Assembly (NCBI GenBank): GCA_964560565.1
Contig: CAZLMF010000026.1
Span: 1-19,790, forward strand
Direction of reading: 5' to 3'
Length of the DNA stretch: 19,790 nucleotides
From: CAZLMF01 sp964560565
Lineage (GTDB): Bacteria; Bacillota; Clostridia; Oscillospirales; Ruminococcaceae
Below, piece after piece: positions 7,137 to 13,227 of this stretch. The translations under genes were made by a program, and so were the position numbers. The notes under the pieces are model-generated. The model saw nothing but the letters and a program-made list of their open reading frames with translations, searched no databases and was not told the origin of the DNA. How positions within the stretch are numbered: position 1 is the stretch's first letter; each line of letters starts with the position of its first letter.

Positions 7137-7695
7137 GCTGCCATACTGGGCAGTGTTTTCAGTATTCTTTCTAATTTTTGTTACTTTATTGATTGTTTCA
7201 ATTATCAGTGAGCATAAAATGAAGCTAGCAACCCACCCTTTGAAATATACCGAATATGTTGAGCATTACGCTGAGGAGAATTCGCTTGATAAGTATCTGA
7301 TTTATTCGGTTATAAAAACCGAAAGTGGCTTTCAATCCACAGCGGTATCAAATGTCGGCGCAAAAGGGTTAATGCAAATGATGGAGCCGGCTTTTGATTG
7401 GACTAAGTGGCGCATGGGTGACGATTCCGACACAAGCTATGAGGATATATTTGATCCTGAAACGAATATTAAGTATGGCACATACATGCTACACTTGCTC
7501 GTTGAAGAGCTAGGAGGTGTCAACGAAGCGTTGGCGGCATATCATGCAGGACTTTCAAAGGTGCAAGGCTGGCTTGCTGATCCGCAATATAGCGATGACG
7601 GAAAAACTCTTAAAACCATACCTACACCTGACACAAATCACTATGTAAGCAAAGTGAATAAGGCATACGAAACATATATAGATTTATATAATTAA
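7114..7695 (+). CDS. Membrane-anchored SLT-type lytic transglycosylase
   Basis: Predicted peptidoglycan lytic transglycosylase that cleaves the MurNAc-GlcNAc bond to give 1,6-anhydro ends. The 193 residues start with a basic stretch and one hydrophobic segment (about 11-31), an uncleaved signal anchor that would place the domain outside. The SLT fold follows: catalytic E70 in IKTESGF, then GAKGLMQMM and the AYHAG motif. GGGAG lies 7 bases before ATG 7114. It overlaps coaE by 23 bases. A coaE-transglycosylase pair is common in Clostridia, as far as I know. Its cell role (growth, division or spore wall) cannot be read from the sequence. Confidence 0.92.
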   Translation: MTKTARHKLPYWAVFSVFFLIFVTLLIVSIISEHKMKLATHPLKYTEYVEHYAEENSLDKYLIYSVIKTESGFQSTAVSNVGAKGLMQMMEPAFDWTKWRMGDDSDTSYEDIFDPETNIKYGTYMLHLLVEELGGVNEALAAYHAGLSKVQGWLADPQYSDDGKTLKTIPTPDTNHYVSKVNKAYETYIDLYN

Positions 7696-7717
7696 AAACA
7701 CTAAAGGAGGATTTCGA

Positions 7718-9127
7718 ATGGAAAAGGAAAAGAAATTAAGCGAAGCAAAAAAGCTTCAAAAAGAGTTACTTATGGACAATAAGAACTCAGGACTAATAAT
7801 GACCGACGAGGAAATGGCAACTGCCGATAAGTTTTGCGAAGGTTATGCTAAGTTTTTAGACACAGGAAAAACCGAGCGAGAAGCGGCAACTTACTCAATA
7901 GCACTTGCAAAGGAACATGGCTATACAGAGTTTGAAATCGGCAAAAAGTATAACCCAGGTGATAAGGTTTTCTACAACAACCGTGGTAAGGCAGTAATCC
8001 TTGCAATAATGGGCACAGAGCCGATTGAGAAGGGTGTGCGTATAACAGCGGCACATATTGACTCACCTCGTGTTGACTTAAAACAACGCCCGTTATATGA
8101 AGATAGCGAGCTTGCACTATTTAAAACCCATTACTACGGTGGAATAAAGAAATATCAGTGGACAGCAATGCCACTTGCAATTCACGGCGTTATCATTAAG
8201 GCAAACGGTGAAACTGTTGACGTTTGTATCGGTGAGAACGACGCTGATCCTGTATTCTGTATTACTGATTTATTGCCTCACCTTGCAGCTGACCAGATGA
8301 AGCGCACACTTTCAGAGGGAATAAAGGGCGAGGAACTTAATATCCTAATTGGCTCACGTCCATTTCGAGATGATGAGGCAAGTGACAAGGTAAAGCTTGC
8401 TATTATCAAGCTGCTTAACGAGAAGTACGGCATTGTTGAAGCGGACTTTATGTCTGCTGAACTTGAGCTTGTGCCAAGCGCAAAGGCTCGTGATGTAGGC
8501 TTTGACCGCAGCATGATAGGCGCTTACGGACATGATGACCGTGTTTGCGCTTATACCGCGCTTATGGCTACCCTTGATACTAAAGCACCTAAAACTACCG
8601 CTATCACAATCCTTGCAGATAAAGAGGAAACCGGAAGTGACGGTAACACAGGACTTCGTTCAGCATATTTGAAGTATTTTATTGCTGACCTTGCTGCGCC
8701 CTTTGGAGTTGAGGCAAGGACTGTGCTTCAAAATTCAGACTGCCTATCTGCCGATGTAAACGCAGCATTTGACCCCACCTTCCCTGAAGTGCTGGAAAGG
8801 CGCAACGCTGCCTTCCTAAACTACGGTGTGGTTGTCACTAAGTTTACCGGCTCAAGAGGAAAGTCTGGCACTTCAGATGCATCCGCTGAGTTTGTCGGTA
8901 AGGTGCGCTCCCTTTTGGACCGCAACAATATCATTTGGCAGACCGCTGAGCTTGGAAAGGTCGACCAAGGCGGAGGAGGCACTGTTGCTGCTTATATTGC
9001 TAACCTAGATGTCGATGTAATCGACGTAGGTGTGCCTGTGCTTTCAATGCACGCTCCCTTTGAGATTGTGGCTAAGAATGACGTCTACATGGCATATAAG
9101 GCTTTCGTCGCTTTCTTAAATGACTAG
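7718..9127 (+). CDS. M18 family zinc aminopeptidase
   Basis: Cytoplasmic dinuclear-zinc aminopeptidase that removes N-terminal residues from peptides, probably for peptide recycling. The 469-residue product has all expected M18 motifs. Likely metal ligands are H113 (AHIDSPR), D273 (GHDDR), E304 (DKEETGS), D346 (SADVN) and H445 (MHAPFEI), with E303 as general base. Length and the N-terminal extension resemble the clostridial ApeA-like group, but I do not assign a symbol. AAAGGAGG at 7704-7711 is a very strong ribosome binding site. Only 22 bases separate it from the transglycosylase gene with no promoter seen, so it is probably the last gene of the prfA operon; a strong terminator follows. Confidence 0.93.
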   Translation: MEKEKKLSEAKKLQKELLMDNKNSGLIMTDEEMATADKFCEGYAKFLDTGKTEREAATYSIALAKEHGYTEFEIGKKYNPGDKVFYNNRGKAVILAIMGTEPIEKGVRITAAHIDSPRVDLKQRPLYEDSELALFKTHYYGGIKKYQWTAMPLAIHGVIIKANGETVDVCIGENDADPVFCITDLLPHLAADQMKRTLSEGIKGEELNILIGSRPFRDDEASDKVKLAIIKLLNEKYGIVEADFMSAELELVPSAKARDVGFDRSMIGAYGHDDRVCAYTALMATLDTKAPKTTAITILADKEETGSDGNTGLRSAYLKYFIADLAAPFGVEARTVLQNSDCLSADVNAAFDPTFPEVLERRNAAFLNYGVVVTKFTGSRGKSGTSDASAEFVGKVRSLLDRNNIIWQTAELGKVDQGGGGTVAAYIANLDVDVIDVGVPVLSMHAPFEIVAKNDVYMAYKAFVAFLND

Positions 9128-9143
9128 AGTAAAAATATAGATT

Positions 9144-9176
9144 TAAACCCTGCGTATGCAGGGTTTATTTTTTTTG
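9144..9176 (+). terminator. Intrinsic terminator after the M18 aminopeptidase gene
   Basis: A perfect 10-bp stem (TAAACCCTGC 9144-9153 with GCAGGGTTTA 9158-9167) with a GTAT loop is followed by nine T residues (9168-9176). This is a textbook rho-independent terminator that closes the prfA operon and insulates the sporulation locus. Confidence 0.95.
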
Positions 9177-9241
9177 CCTAAATGCCTCACAGGAAATAAA
9201 GCGACAAGCTGCCAAATAAGACAAGACATTACAAAAAACTC

Positions 9242-9284
9242 TGTCCAATATCGACATAATATAGGCTCGTCTCAGCGTTACAAT
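9242..9284 (+). promoter_or_regulatory. Putative Spo0A-controlled spoIIG promoter with 22-bp spacer
   Basis: TCGACA (9251-9256, 5/6 to TTGACA) and TACAAT (9279-9284, 5/6 to TATAAT) lie exactly 22 bp apart. The B. subtilis spoIIG promoter is known for the same overlong 22-bp spacing, used by sigma-A with phosphorylated Spo0A. Two Spo0A-box-like heptamers overlap or adjoin the -35 element: TGTCCAA (9242-9248) and, inverted, ATCGACA (9250-9256, reverse TGTCGAT), each 6/7 to TGTCGAA. A weaker match, AGCGACA, sits at 9200-9206. Function is inferred from architecture and gene context. Confidence 0.6.
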
Positions 9285-9312
9285 TACTGTATTAACTATA
9301 AGGGGCGAGCTT

Positions 9313-10176
9313 ATGACTATATATGTTGACATCCTGCTCCTGGTAAATACATACGTTAATTACTTTCTCATACAGTCAACTGCTTTTTTCCTACATAGAC
9401 GTGTGGTAAACATAAGAGCAATCATCGGTGCTGTACTTGGAAGTGTATTTTCACTTACAATACTACTTCCTGATCAGGGGATAGTGATTACACTTTTATT
9501 TAAGCTTATTGCAGCCGCACTCATAGTACTTGTGGTATTTGGATTTAGCTCAATTTCTACATACGCAAAAATATCAGCAATGTTTATAGCTATAAGCTCA
9601 GGATTTGCAGGGATAATGCTTGCAATGTGGTGGTTTGCAAGTCCGCTTAATATGTATTACAAAAACGCAACAGTGTATTTCGACATATCATTTTTAACTC
9701 TTTCGATTTCTACAATTATTGCTTATCTTGCATTAAGGCTGATAAGAATAATAATGGATAGTAAAGCAAGCTTTGATAAAAAAGTAAAGCTTATAATAGA
9801 CAACTGTCGTGCAACAGTGGAAATGGACGCATTTCTTGATAGTGGAAACACCCTTATTGATATGTTTTCGGGCAAGTCGGTTATTATATGCAACTATAAA
9901 AAGCTGGAAAGTGTTTTACCTTTACAGTACCGGATGGTGTTTGAGGGAACCAATGAACCAAGCCTTGAGCAAATTGCACATCTCAAGGGAATAAAGTTAT
10001 TACCATATAAAACGGTAGGAGGCGATGGAATTATCCCCTCGTTTAAAGCTGATGGAGTATACATAAAAGGTGAAAACAATCGTATAAAACCCGTTGACGC
10101 TTTAATTGGCATAAGCGGAGAGACAGTAGGAGATGGACAATGCAGTGCAATAATTAATCCGAAACTGCTAGTATAG
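9313..10176 (+). CDS. spoIIGA: Sporulation sigma-E processing peptidase SpoIIGA
   Basis: Membrane aspartic protease that cleaves pro-sigma-E in the mother cell after asymmetric division; in B. subtilis it is activated by the forespore signal SpoIIR. The 287-residue product has five predicted N-terminal membrane segments (roughly 5-25, 35-53, 56-78, 85-109, 122-147) and a cytoplasmic protease domain with the active-site motif FLDSGN, catalytic D176. AAGGGGCGAG before ATG 9313 serves as ribosome binding site. Sequence similarity in this family is low, but topology, the DSGN motif and the adjacent sigE gene make the call firm. It is separated from sigE by 16 bases and should be cotranscribed from the promoter at 9251-9284. 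Confidence 0.95.
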   Translation: MTIYVDILLLVNTYVNYFLIQSTAFFLHRRVVNIRAIIGAVLGSVFSLTILLPDQGIVITLLFKLIAAALIVLVVFGFSSISTYAKISAMFIAISSGFAGIMLAMWWFASPLNMYYKNATVYFDISFLTLSISTIIAYLALRLIRIIMDSKASFDKKVKLIIDNCRATVEMDAFLDSGNTLIDMFSGKSVIICNYKKLESVLPLQYRMVFEGTNEPSLEQIAHLKGIKLLPYKTVGGDGIIPSFKADGVYIKGENNRIKPVDALIGISGETVGDGQCSAIINPKLLV

Positions 10177-10192
10177 AAAGGAATGCAGCACA

Positions 10193-10912
10193 ATGGGTAT
10201 TTTTTATCAACTAAAATGGCGGCTAAGAAGATTTTTTCTAAAGGTAAGGTTTAGATGCAGGGAGTTTATATATTATATAAACGGCTCTGAAACTCTTCCG
10301 GCACCGCTTTCAAAGGAGGAGGAGGAAAAAGCTTTTATTGAGCTTGGCACTGACGAAAGTGCTGCCCGTGAAAAGCTTATAGTACATAATTTGCGTTTAG
10401 TGGTTTACATTGCTAAGAAGTTTGAGTCCACAGGGATAGGAATTGAGGATTTAGTATCCATCGGCACTATTGGGCTAATTAAAGCAGTCAACACCTTTTG
10501 CCCTAGCAGAAATATTAAACTTGCAACTTATGCATCAAGGTGCATAGAAAATGAAATACTTATGTATTTACGAAAGTGTAATCAACATAAGTATGAGGTA
10601 TCCATAGATGAGCCGCTTAATGTTGACTGGGACGGCAATGAGCTGTTGCTTTCTGATGTACTAGGTACTGATGATGACTCCGTAAATCGCAATATAGAAA
10701 GTGAAGTTGAAAAAAGCCTGTTACTTAATGCAATCGGTCAGCTTGAAGAGCGTGAAAGATTGATAATGCAAATGCGCTTCGGATTACTTGATGGTAAGGA
10801 GCGTACACAAAAGGAGGTTGCAGACCTTATTGGTATATCACAATCCTATATTTCCCGACTTGAAAAGCGCATTATCAAGCGTCTAAAAAAAGAACTTGAA
10901 CGAGTTTGTTAA
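10193..10912 (+). CDS. sigE: RNA polymerase sporulation sigma factor sigma-E (pro-form)
   Basis: Early mother-cell sigma factor. The 239-residue product closely follows B. subtilis SigE as I recall it, including SIGTIGLIKAVNTF, KLATYASRCIENEILMYL, NVDWDGNELLLSDVLGTDDD and GISQSYISRLEKRIIKRL. An N-terminal basic, hydrophobic pro-sequence of about 27 residues precedes YINGSE; the alignment to the known B. subtilis cleavage site before Tyr28 has no gap, so SpoIIGA should cut in the same place. Region 2 covers about 66-130 and the region 4 helix-turn-helix about 207-233. AAAGGA at 10177-10182 is 10 bases before ATG 10193, somewhat far, which may moderate translation. No clear terminator follows, so read-through into sigG is possible. 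Confidence 0.97.
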   Translation: MGIFYQLKWRLRRFFLKVRFRCREFIYYINGSETLPAPLSKEEEEKAFIELGTDESAAREKLIVHNLRLVVYIAKKFESTGIGIEDLVSIGTIGLIKAVNTFCPSRNIKLATYASRCIENEILMYLRKCNQHKYEVSIDEPLNVDWDGNELLLSDVLGTDDDSVNRNIESEVEKSLLLNAIGQLEERERLIMQMRFGLLDGKERTQKEVADLIGISQSYISRLEKRIIKRLKKELERVC

Positions 10913-10935
10913 GATGCAAGAAAAGCTTTTACTTT

Positions 10936-10965
10936 GCTAAAAAAACTGACCTTATGGATAAAATT
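10936..10965 (+). promoter_or_regulatory. Putative sigma-F-type promoter of sigG
   Basis: GGATAAAATT (10956-10965) matches every fixed position of the B. subtilis sigma-F -10 consensus as I recall it (GGNNANAMTD). GCTAA (10936-10940), 15 bp upstream, fits the -35 at four of five positions. SigG is a sigma-F target in known spore formers, so the context agrees. A sigma-A reading (TTGCTA 10934, GATAAA 10957) is a weaker alternative. Confidence 0.5.
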
Positions 10966-11002
10966 ACATAAAGGTTTTCTACCTATTACAGTATAAAAAA
11001 AC

Positions 11003-11042
11003 CACCTCCGCCAATAATCCTAGTAGATTATTTCCGGGGGTG
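11003..11042 (+). promoter_or_regulatory. Leader hairpin sequestering the sigG ribosome binding site
   Basis: The lower stem pairs CACCTCCG (11003-11010) with CGGGGGTG (11035-11042), 8 bp with one G-U. After a 2x2 internal loop, AATAATC (11013-11019) pairs with GATTATT (11026-11032) around a six-base loop. The 3' arm contains GGGGGTG, the Shine-Dalgarno sequence for ATG 11048. Translation should therefore be low until the hairpin opens. Confidence 0.65.
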
Positions 11043-11047
11043 ATGCT

Positions 11048-11818
11048 ATGCAATACAACAAGGTAGAAATAAGCGGAGTAAGCACGTCAAAGCTAAAGGT
11101 TTTAAAAGAAGCAGAAAAGATGGAGCTACTCGCCAAAATGAAGGAGGGGGATAAGTCAGCAAGAGAAAAAATGATAAAAGGCAATCTACGACTAGTCCTG
11201 AGTGTTATTCAGCGCTTTGTCGGCAGGGGAGAAAACCCCGATGACCTATTCCAAGTCGGCTGTATAGGACTTATGAAGGCAATAGATAATTTCGATACAG
11301 GTCTAAATGTTCGCTTTTCAACTTATGCAGTACCAATGATTTCGGGTGAGCTACGTCGTTATCTTCGTGATAACAACCCTATTCGAGTTAGTCGCTCACT
11401 TAGAGATATGGCATACAAGGCAATGCAGGCAAAGGAGCAATTAACAAATGAGTTTCTCAAAGAGCCCACTATTGATGAAATAGCGAAGCTTGTCGGTGTT
11501 CGCAAGGAGGAAATTGTGCTTGCGCTTGAGTCGATTAGCGAGCCCGTTTCACTATATGAGCCGGTTTTTTCTGACGCTGGAGATACAATATATGTAATGG
11601 ATCAGATTGGTGATAAAAACGATGATAAAAACTGGCTAGAAGAAATAGCGTTAAGGGAGGCAATAAGCCAGCTTGGTGAAAGGGAAAAGCGCATACTTCA
11701 TCTTAGGTTTTTCAAAGGAAAAACTCAAGTTGAGGTTGCAGATGAAATAGGCATTTCACAAGCTCAGGTATCCCGCCTTGAAAAGGGAGCGCTTGTAAGG
11801 ATAAAAAAGCATATATGA
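11048..11818 (+). CDS. sigG: RNA polymerase sporulation sigma factor sigma-G
   Basis: Late forespore sigma factor, active after engulfment. The 256-residue product carries the SigG-specific N-terminus (NKVEISGVSTSKL), region 2 (NLRLVLSVIQRF, DDLFQVGCIGLMKAIDNF, FSTYAVPMISGELRRYL), region 3 (DNNPIRVSRSLRDMAYKA) and region 4 (GKTQVEVADEIGISQAQVSRLEKGA). The intact NNPIRVSRSLRD and VSLYEPVF segments separate it from SigF. No pro-sequence is present, as expected; activity in the family is held in check by anti-sigma factors. GGGGGTGA precedes ATG 11048 but lies within a leader hairpin. It is 135 bases after sigE, with its own likely sigma-F promoter in the gap. Confidence 0.97.
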   Translation: MQYNKVEISGVSTSKLKVLKEAEKMELLAKMKEGDKSAREKMIKGNLRLVLSVIQRFVGRGENPDDLFQVGCIGLMKAIDNFDTGLNVRFSTYAVPMISGELRRYLRDNNPIRVSRSLRDMAYKAMQAKEQLTNEFLKEPTIDEIAKLVGVRKEEIVLALESISEPVSLYEPVFSDAGDTIYVMDQIGDKNDDKNWLEEIALREAISQLGEREKRILHLRFFKGKTQVEVADEIGISQAQVSRLEKGALVRIKKHI

Positions 11819-11821
11819 ACG

Positions 11822-11851
11822 TAAAGCGCTACTTAAAAAAGTAGCGCTTTA
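11822..11851 (+). terminator. Perfect 13-bp hairpin after sigG
   Basis: TAAAGCGCTACTT (11822-11834) pairs perfectly with AAGTAGCGCTTTA (11839-11851) around an AAAA loop, starting 3 bases after the sigG stop. The stem is strong, but the following AGCTTGTC is not a U-tract, so termination may be incomplete or the hairpin may mainly protect the 3' end. Confidence 0.65.
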
Positions 11852-11853
11852 GC

Positions 11854-11882
11854 TTGTCATATTTATGCGGATAAGTTATACT
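11854..11882 (+). promoter_or_regulatory. Sigma-A promoter of the ylmC-like gene
   Basis: TTGTCA (11854-11859) and TATACT (11877-11882) are separated by 17 bp, each one base from consensus. It lies directly after the sigG hairpin and implies vegetative expression of the downstream gene, with a start near 11889. Confidence 0.7.
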
Positions 11883-11933
11883 TAAGTCGAATAGAGCATA
11901 TACATATTACTAGCCTGAAATGGGGGTGGGTAT

Positions 11934-12224
11934 ATGCTTTGCAGCTTTTCTGATTTGCGTTGCAAGGAAGTAATCAATATAAAAACCGGCTCAAAGATTG
12001 GCTTTGTTGACGATATGGAGATTGATACCTGCGATGCTAGAATAAAATCGCTTATAGTTTTTGGTAGAGCGAAACTGTTCGGACTGCTTGGCAGGGAGGA
12101 GGATATTATAATACGCTGGTGTGACATACAAATCATCGGTGAGGATACAATACTTATATGTTGTGATCAACCATGTAAGCGCTCAAGGAAGCATGGTTGG
12201 TTCTATGAAAACTTTGTCAAGTAG
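11934..12224 (+). CDS. ylmC: YlmC/YmxH family PRC-barrel protein
   Basis: A 96-residue protein with one PRC-barrel-like domain, matching the YlmC/YmxH family, usually labelled sporulation proteins although their biochemical role is unknown to me. Recognisable family features are SDLRCKEVINIKTGSKIGFVDDMEID near the start, then IKSLIV, the GLLGREEDIII segment and a final WCDIQIIGEDTILI strand pair. In B. subtilis ylmC also lies just downstream of sigG, which supports the symbol. The tail after the barrel is unusual: a CCDQPCKRSRKHGW basic, Cys-rich stretch. GGGGGTGGG before ATG 11934 is the ribosome binding site. It is a single-gene unit between its own promoter and that of rpsB, whose -35 begins 3 bases after its stop. 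Confidence 0.87.
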   Translation: MLCSFSDLRCKEVINIKTGSKIGFVDDMEIDTCDARIKSLIVFGRAKLFGLLGREEDIIIRWCDIQIIGEDTILICCDQPCKRSRKHGWFYENFVK

Positions 12225-12227
12225 CAC

Positions 12228-12256
12228 TTGCAATTAGCGTTTAAGGATGATATAAT
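12228..12256 (+). promoter_or_regulatory. Sigma-A promoter of rpsB-tsf
   Basis: TTGCAA (12228-12233) and TATAAT (12251-12256) are spaced 17 bp, with a T-rich extension after the -10. It begins right after the ylmC stop. The start should be near 12263, giving an rpsB leader of about 120 nt. Confidence 0.85.
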
Positions 12257-12262
12257 ATATAA

Positions 12263-12376
12263 GCTGCGCAAATCATACAATACGCAGTACTTCACACATT
12301 TCGCTGTTATACGCCGGTGCCTCCAACAAGAGGTGGCATATAGCTAAGGCGGAGTGGAGGACAAACCAACAGGAGG
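12263..12376 (+). promoter_or_regulatory. Structured rpsB 5' leader, candidate ribosomal-protein autoregulatory element
   Basis: The leader contains a first hairpin, CTGCG (12264-12268) with CGCAG (12283-12287). A second element has an outer helix CGCC (12312-12315) with GGCG (12348-12351) enclosing CCTC (12320-12323) with GAGG (12330-12333) and a CAACAA loop. CCTCC at 12320-12324 could instead pair with the Shine-Dalgarno AGGAGG (12371-12376) or GGAGG (12356-12360). S2 represses its own rpsB leader in E. coli; whether this one works alike is inference. Confidence 0.5.
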
Positions 12377-12383
12377 AAATTTA

Positions 12384-13127
12384 ATGGCAGTAGTATCAAT
12401 GAAGCAGCTTCTTGAAGCGGGCGTACATTTCGGCCACCAAACAAGACGCTGGAACCCCAAAATGGCTCCATATATTTTTACGGAGCGTAATGGTATCTAC
12501 ATTATCGACTTGCAAAAGACGGTAAGAAAGCTTGAGGACGCGTATATGTTCGTTCGCGACCTTGCAGCAAACGGCGAATCAGTTCTGTTTGTCGGCACAA
12601 AGAAGCAAGCAGGCGACTCTATCAGAGACGAAGCTGAGCGTGCAGGTGTTCACTTTGTCAACGCTCGTTGGCTGGGTGGAATGCTTACAAACTTCAACAC
12701 GATTAAGAAGCGCATTAAGAGACTTGAGCAGCTTCACGCAATGGAGGAGGACGGCACATTTGACCTGCTCCCCAAGAAGGAAGTCATTAAGCTCAACCTT
12801 GAGATTGAAAAGCTCGAAAAATTTCTTGGCGGTATCAAGACAATGGAAAAGCTCCCCGGAGCACTATTTATTGTTGACCCTCGCAAGGAGAAAATTGCAG
12901 TTTTAGAGGCTAAGAAGCTTGGTATCCCGATTGTTGCAATCGTGGACACGAACTGTGATCCTGACGAGATTGATTACATCATCCCCGGCAACGACGACGC
13001 TATCCGCGCAGTTAAGCTTATTTCAGGCGCAATGGCTGACGCTGTTATCGAGGGTAGACAGGGCAATGCTCCTGCAGCTAAAGAAGCTGTAGAAGAAGCT
13101 CAAGTTGCAGAAGCAGCAGCTGAGTAA
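12384..13127 (+). CDS. rpsB: 30S ribosomal protein S2
   Basis: Structural protein of the small ribosomal subunit. The 247-residue product has the family landmarks LLEAGVHFGHQTRRWNPKM near the start, GTKKQAGDSIRDEAERAG, RWLGGMLTNF, and the C-terminal half with FIVDPRKEKIAVLEAKKLGIP and VDTNCDPDEIDYIIPGNDDA. The frame is open 30 bases upstream through a GTG at 12354, but that would begin inside the leader structure; AGGAGG at 12371-12376 lies 7 bases before ATG 12384, and MAVVSMKQLL is the normal start. The last 20 residues are an Ala/Glu-rich, probably disordered tail, frequent in Firmicute S2. It is followed by tsf after a hairpin-containing gap of 100 bases. Confidence 0.98.
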   Translation: MAVVSMKQLLEAGVHFGHQTRRWNPKMAPYIFTERNGIYIIDLQKTVRKLEDAYMFVRDLAANGESVLFVGTKKQAGDSIRDEAERAGVHFVNARWLGGMLTNFNTIKKRIKRLEQLHAMEEDGTFDLLPKKEVIKLNLEIEKLEKFLGGIKTMEKLPGALFIVDPRKEKIAVLEAKKLGIPIVAIVDTNCDPDEIDYIIPGNDDAIRAVKLISGAMADAVIEGRQGNAPAAKEAVEEAQVAEAAAE

Positions 13128-13157
13128 TCTACTCGTAATATCAATACAAAACAAATT

Positions 13158-13189
13158 GCTAATGCCCGCGCTTGCGCACGGGCATTAGT
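13158..13189 (+). terminator. rpsB-tsf intergenic hairpin, attenuator or processing site
   Basis: CTAATGCCC (13159-13167) pairs perfectly with GGGCATTAG (13180-13188); the enclosed bases are GC-rich and self-complementary. After the stem comes TTAGGATAAG, not a U-tract, so full termination is unlikely. A partial terminator or RNase-processing hairpin that sets S2 to EF-Ts ratios is plausible. No separate tsf promoter is visible. Confidence 0.5.
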
Positions 13190-13227
13190 TAGGATAAGAG
13201 CAAATTAACGTAACAGGAGGAATTAAA

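Noticed and set aside
10921..10942. Possible terminator after sigE around AAAAGCTTTT
   Set aside because: The arms have several mismatches and there is no T-tract; the region better fits the -35 part of the sigG promoter.
11889..11909. Sigma-G-like promoter (CATATTA) before the ylmC-like gene
   Set aside because: No matching -35 at the required 17-18 bp spacing, whereas a good sigma-A promoter lies at 11854-11882.
12532..12906. 124-codon plus-strand frame inside rpsB
   Set aside because: Overlaps conserved S2 sequence in another frame, with Ser/Arg/Leu-rich composition typical of a shifted reading.
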